A DNA stretch of 64,000 nt from an uncultured Clostridia bacterium (GTDB lineage: Bacteria > Bacillota > Clostridia > Lachnospirales > CAG-274): NCBI GenBank assembly GCA_949948985.1, contig CATLIG010000008.1, positions 1 through 64,000 on the forward strand, in the 5' to 3' direction. The notes under the pieces were generated by a model, which saw only the letters and a program-made list of their open reading frames with translations, was not told the DNA's origin and did not search any database. This document shows positions 63,407 through 64,000 of the stretch, one piece after another. The first letter of the stretch is position 1; each line of letters starts with the position of its first letter. Made by a program: the position numbers and the translations under genes.

Positions 63407-64000
63407 TTGAATTTTGTCAAGAAGTCCTTTGAATACTTCCATAGCGTCCTCTATAGGCTTTGAAACTGACATATCGACTCCCGCCGTCTTTAGGAGGTCT
63501 ATAGAATATTCGGAAGAACCTTTTTTTAAAAACTCAAGATAATCAGACGCTCCGTTTTCTTTTAGTATTTTTTGGGAAAGAGCTATCGCCGCCGAATAGC
63601 CTGTGGCGTACTGATATACATAAAACGCGTTATAAAAATGGGGAATTCTTGCCCATTCACGGTCTATTTCATCATCAATCACAATATTGTTCCCGAAGTA
63701 TTTTACGTTTAATTCACGATATATTTTACATAATCCGTCAAAGGTAAGGGTTTCACCTTTTTCTACAAGCTCGTGGGTAATAAGCTCAAATTCGGCGAAC
63801 ATTGTCTGCCGGAATAAAGTTCCCCTGAACTGCTCAAGAAAATAATTTATAAGGTACTCTCCAGCATTTTTATCTGTTGTGGTCTTTAAAAGGTATTCCA
63901 TTAAAAGAGCCTCATTTACAGTGGAAGCCACCTCGGCGACAAATATAGTATAATCGCCGTATACATACGGCTGATTTGACCACGTATAATGGCTATGCAT
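63404..64000 (-). CDS. pepF: M3-family oligoendopeptidase F, C-terminal part
   Basis: 198 codons are visible; the gene continues beyond the right edge. M3 peptidases are cytoplasmic zinc metallopeptidases that cut oligopeptides. The visible segment starts MHSHYTWSNQPYVYGDYTIF, which is what follows the HELGHAMHSHY zinc motif, so the first residue here is internal and not a start codon. FVAEVASTVNEALL carries the third-ligand Glu region and YQYATGYSAAIALSQKI is a conserved C-terminal helix. It ends GLLDKIQ at a TAG that lies within a family C repeat. Confidence 0.92.
   Translation of the reverse strand: MHSHYTWSNQPYVYGDYTIFVAEVASTVNEALLMEYLLKTTTDKNAGEYLINYFLEQFRGTLFRQTMFAEFELITHELVEKGETLTFDGLCKIYRELNVKYFGNNIVIDDEIDREWARIPHFYNAFYVYQYATGYSAAIALSQKILKENGASDYLEFLKKGSSEYSIDLLKTAGVDMSVSKPIEDAMEVFKGLLDKIQ

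Overview
The window is the chromosomal replication-origin region of an AT-rich, endospore-forming Firmicute. It is most likely a member of the Clostridia near Lachnospirales; the rank is inferred from gene content, not tested. Evidence: dnaA, dnaN, recF, gyrB, gyrA, rpmH, rnpA, yidC, jag, mnmE, mnmG and rsmG; two germination-protease-type spore genes (gpr, yyaC); class I two-subunit fumarase and formate-tetrahydrofolate ligase typical of anaerobes; strong AGGAGG-type ribosome sites; and frequent TTG starts. No rRNA, tRNA, CRISPR array, prophage or transposase gene was seen.

Layout. From about 22.7 kb leftwards to 1.1 kb nearly everything is on the minus strand, in the order dnaA, dnaN, yaaA, recF, remB, gyrB, gyrA, rpmH, rnpA, yidD, yidC, jag, mnmE, a spore-photoproduct-lyase-like radical SAM gene, mnmG, a small unknown gene, rsmG and a Noc/ParB gene. 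The rpmH-to-noc block is normally divergent from dnaA on the far side of oriC; here it follows gyrA on the same strand. DnaA boxes lie upstream of dnaA (22781-23092) and between dnaA and dnaN (20647-20878), giving a bipartite oriC. Rightwards from 23.5 kb the genes run on the plus strand: C39-type peptidase, fumarase alpha, a membrane protein plus family 2 glycosyltransferase wedged into the fumarase pair, fumarase beta, glmU and prs. So most genes near the origin are on the leading strand.

From 32 to 64 kb strands are mixed: an Asn/Lys-rich unknown protein, yyaC, a protein combining an MPN-like domain with LysM, a sensorless histidine kinase, a class-I-glutaminase-type hydrolase, an EamA transporter, pyrE, a large secreted stalk/Ig-like protein, then the conserved minus-strand series ftsK/spoIIIE, fhs, folD, rimO, pgsA, cinA, recA, and after it rpsT, gpr, an XRE regulator, purE, a secreted protein, recX, a TPR protein and the end of an M3 oligopeptidase.

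The most unusual property is the intergenic DNA. It is packed with several families of short non-coding repeats with inverted ends (called A to F here), about 90-250 bp long, some nested in one another. Several sit exactly at gene 3' ends and supply stop codons or the last residues of proteins (mnmG, yyaC, remB, pepF). They also interrupt the pgsA-cinA-recA series. The best single-gene curiosities are the MPN-like/LysM protein, whose metal ligands are all replaced, and the fumarase operon split by two membrane-glycosylation genes.
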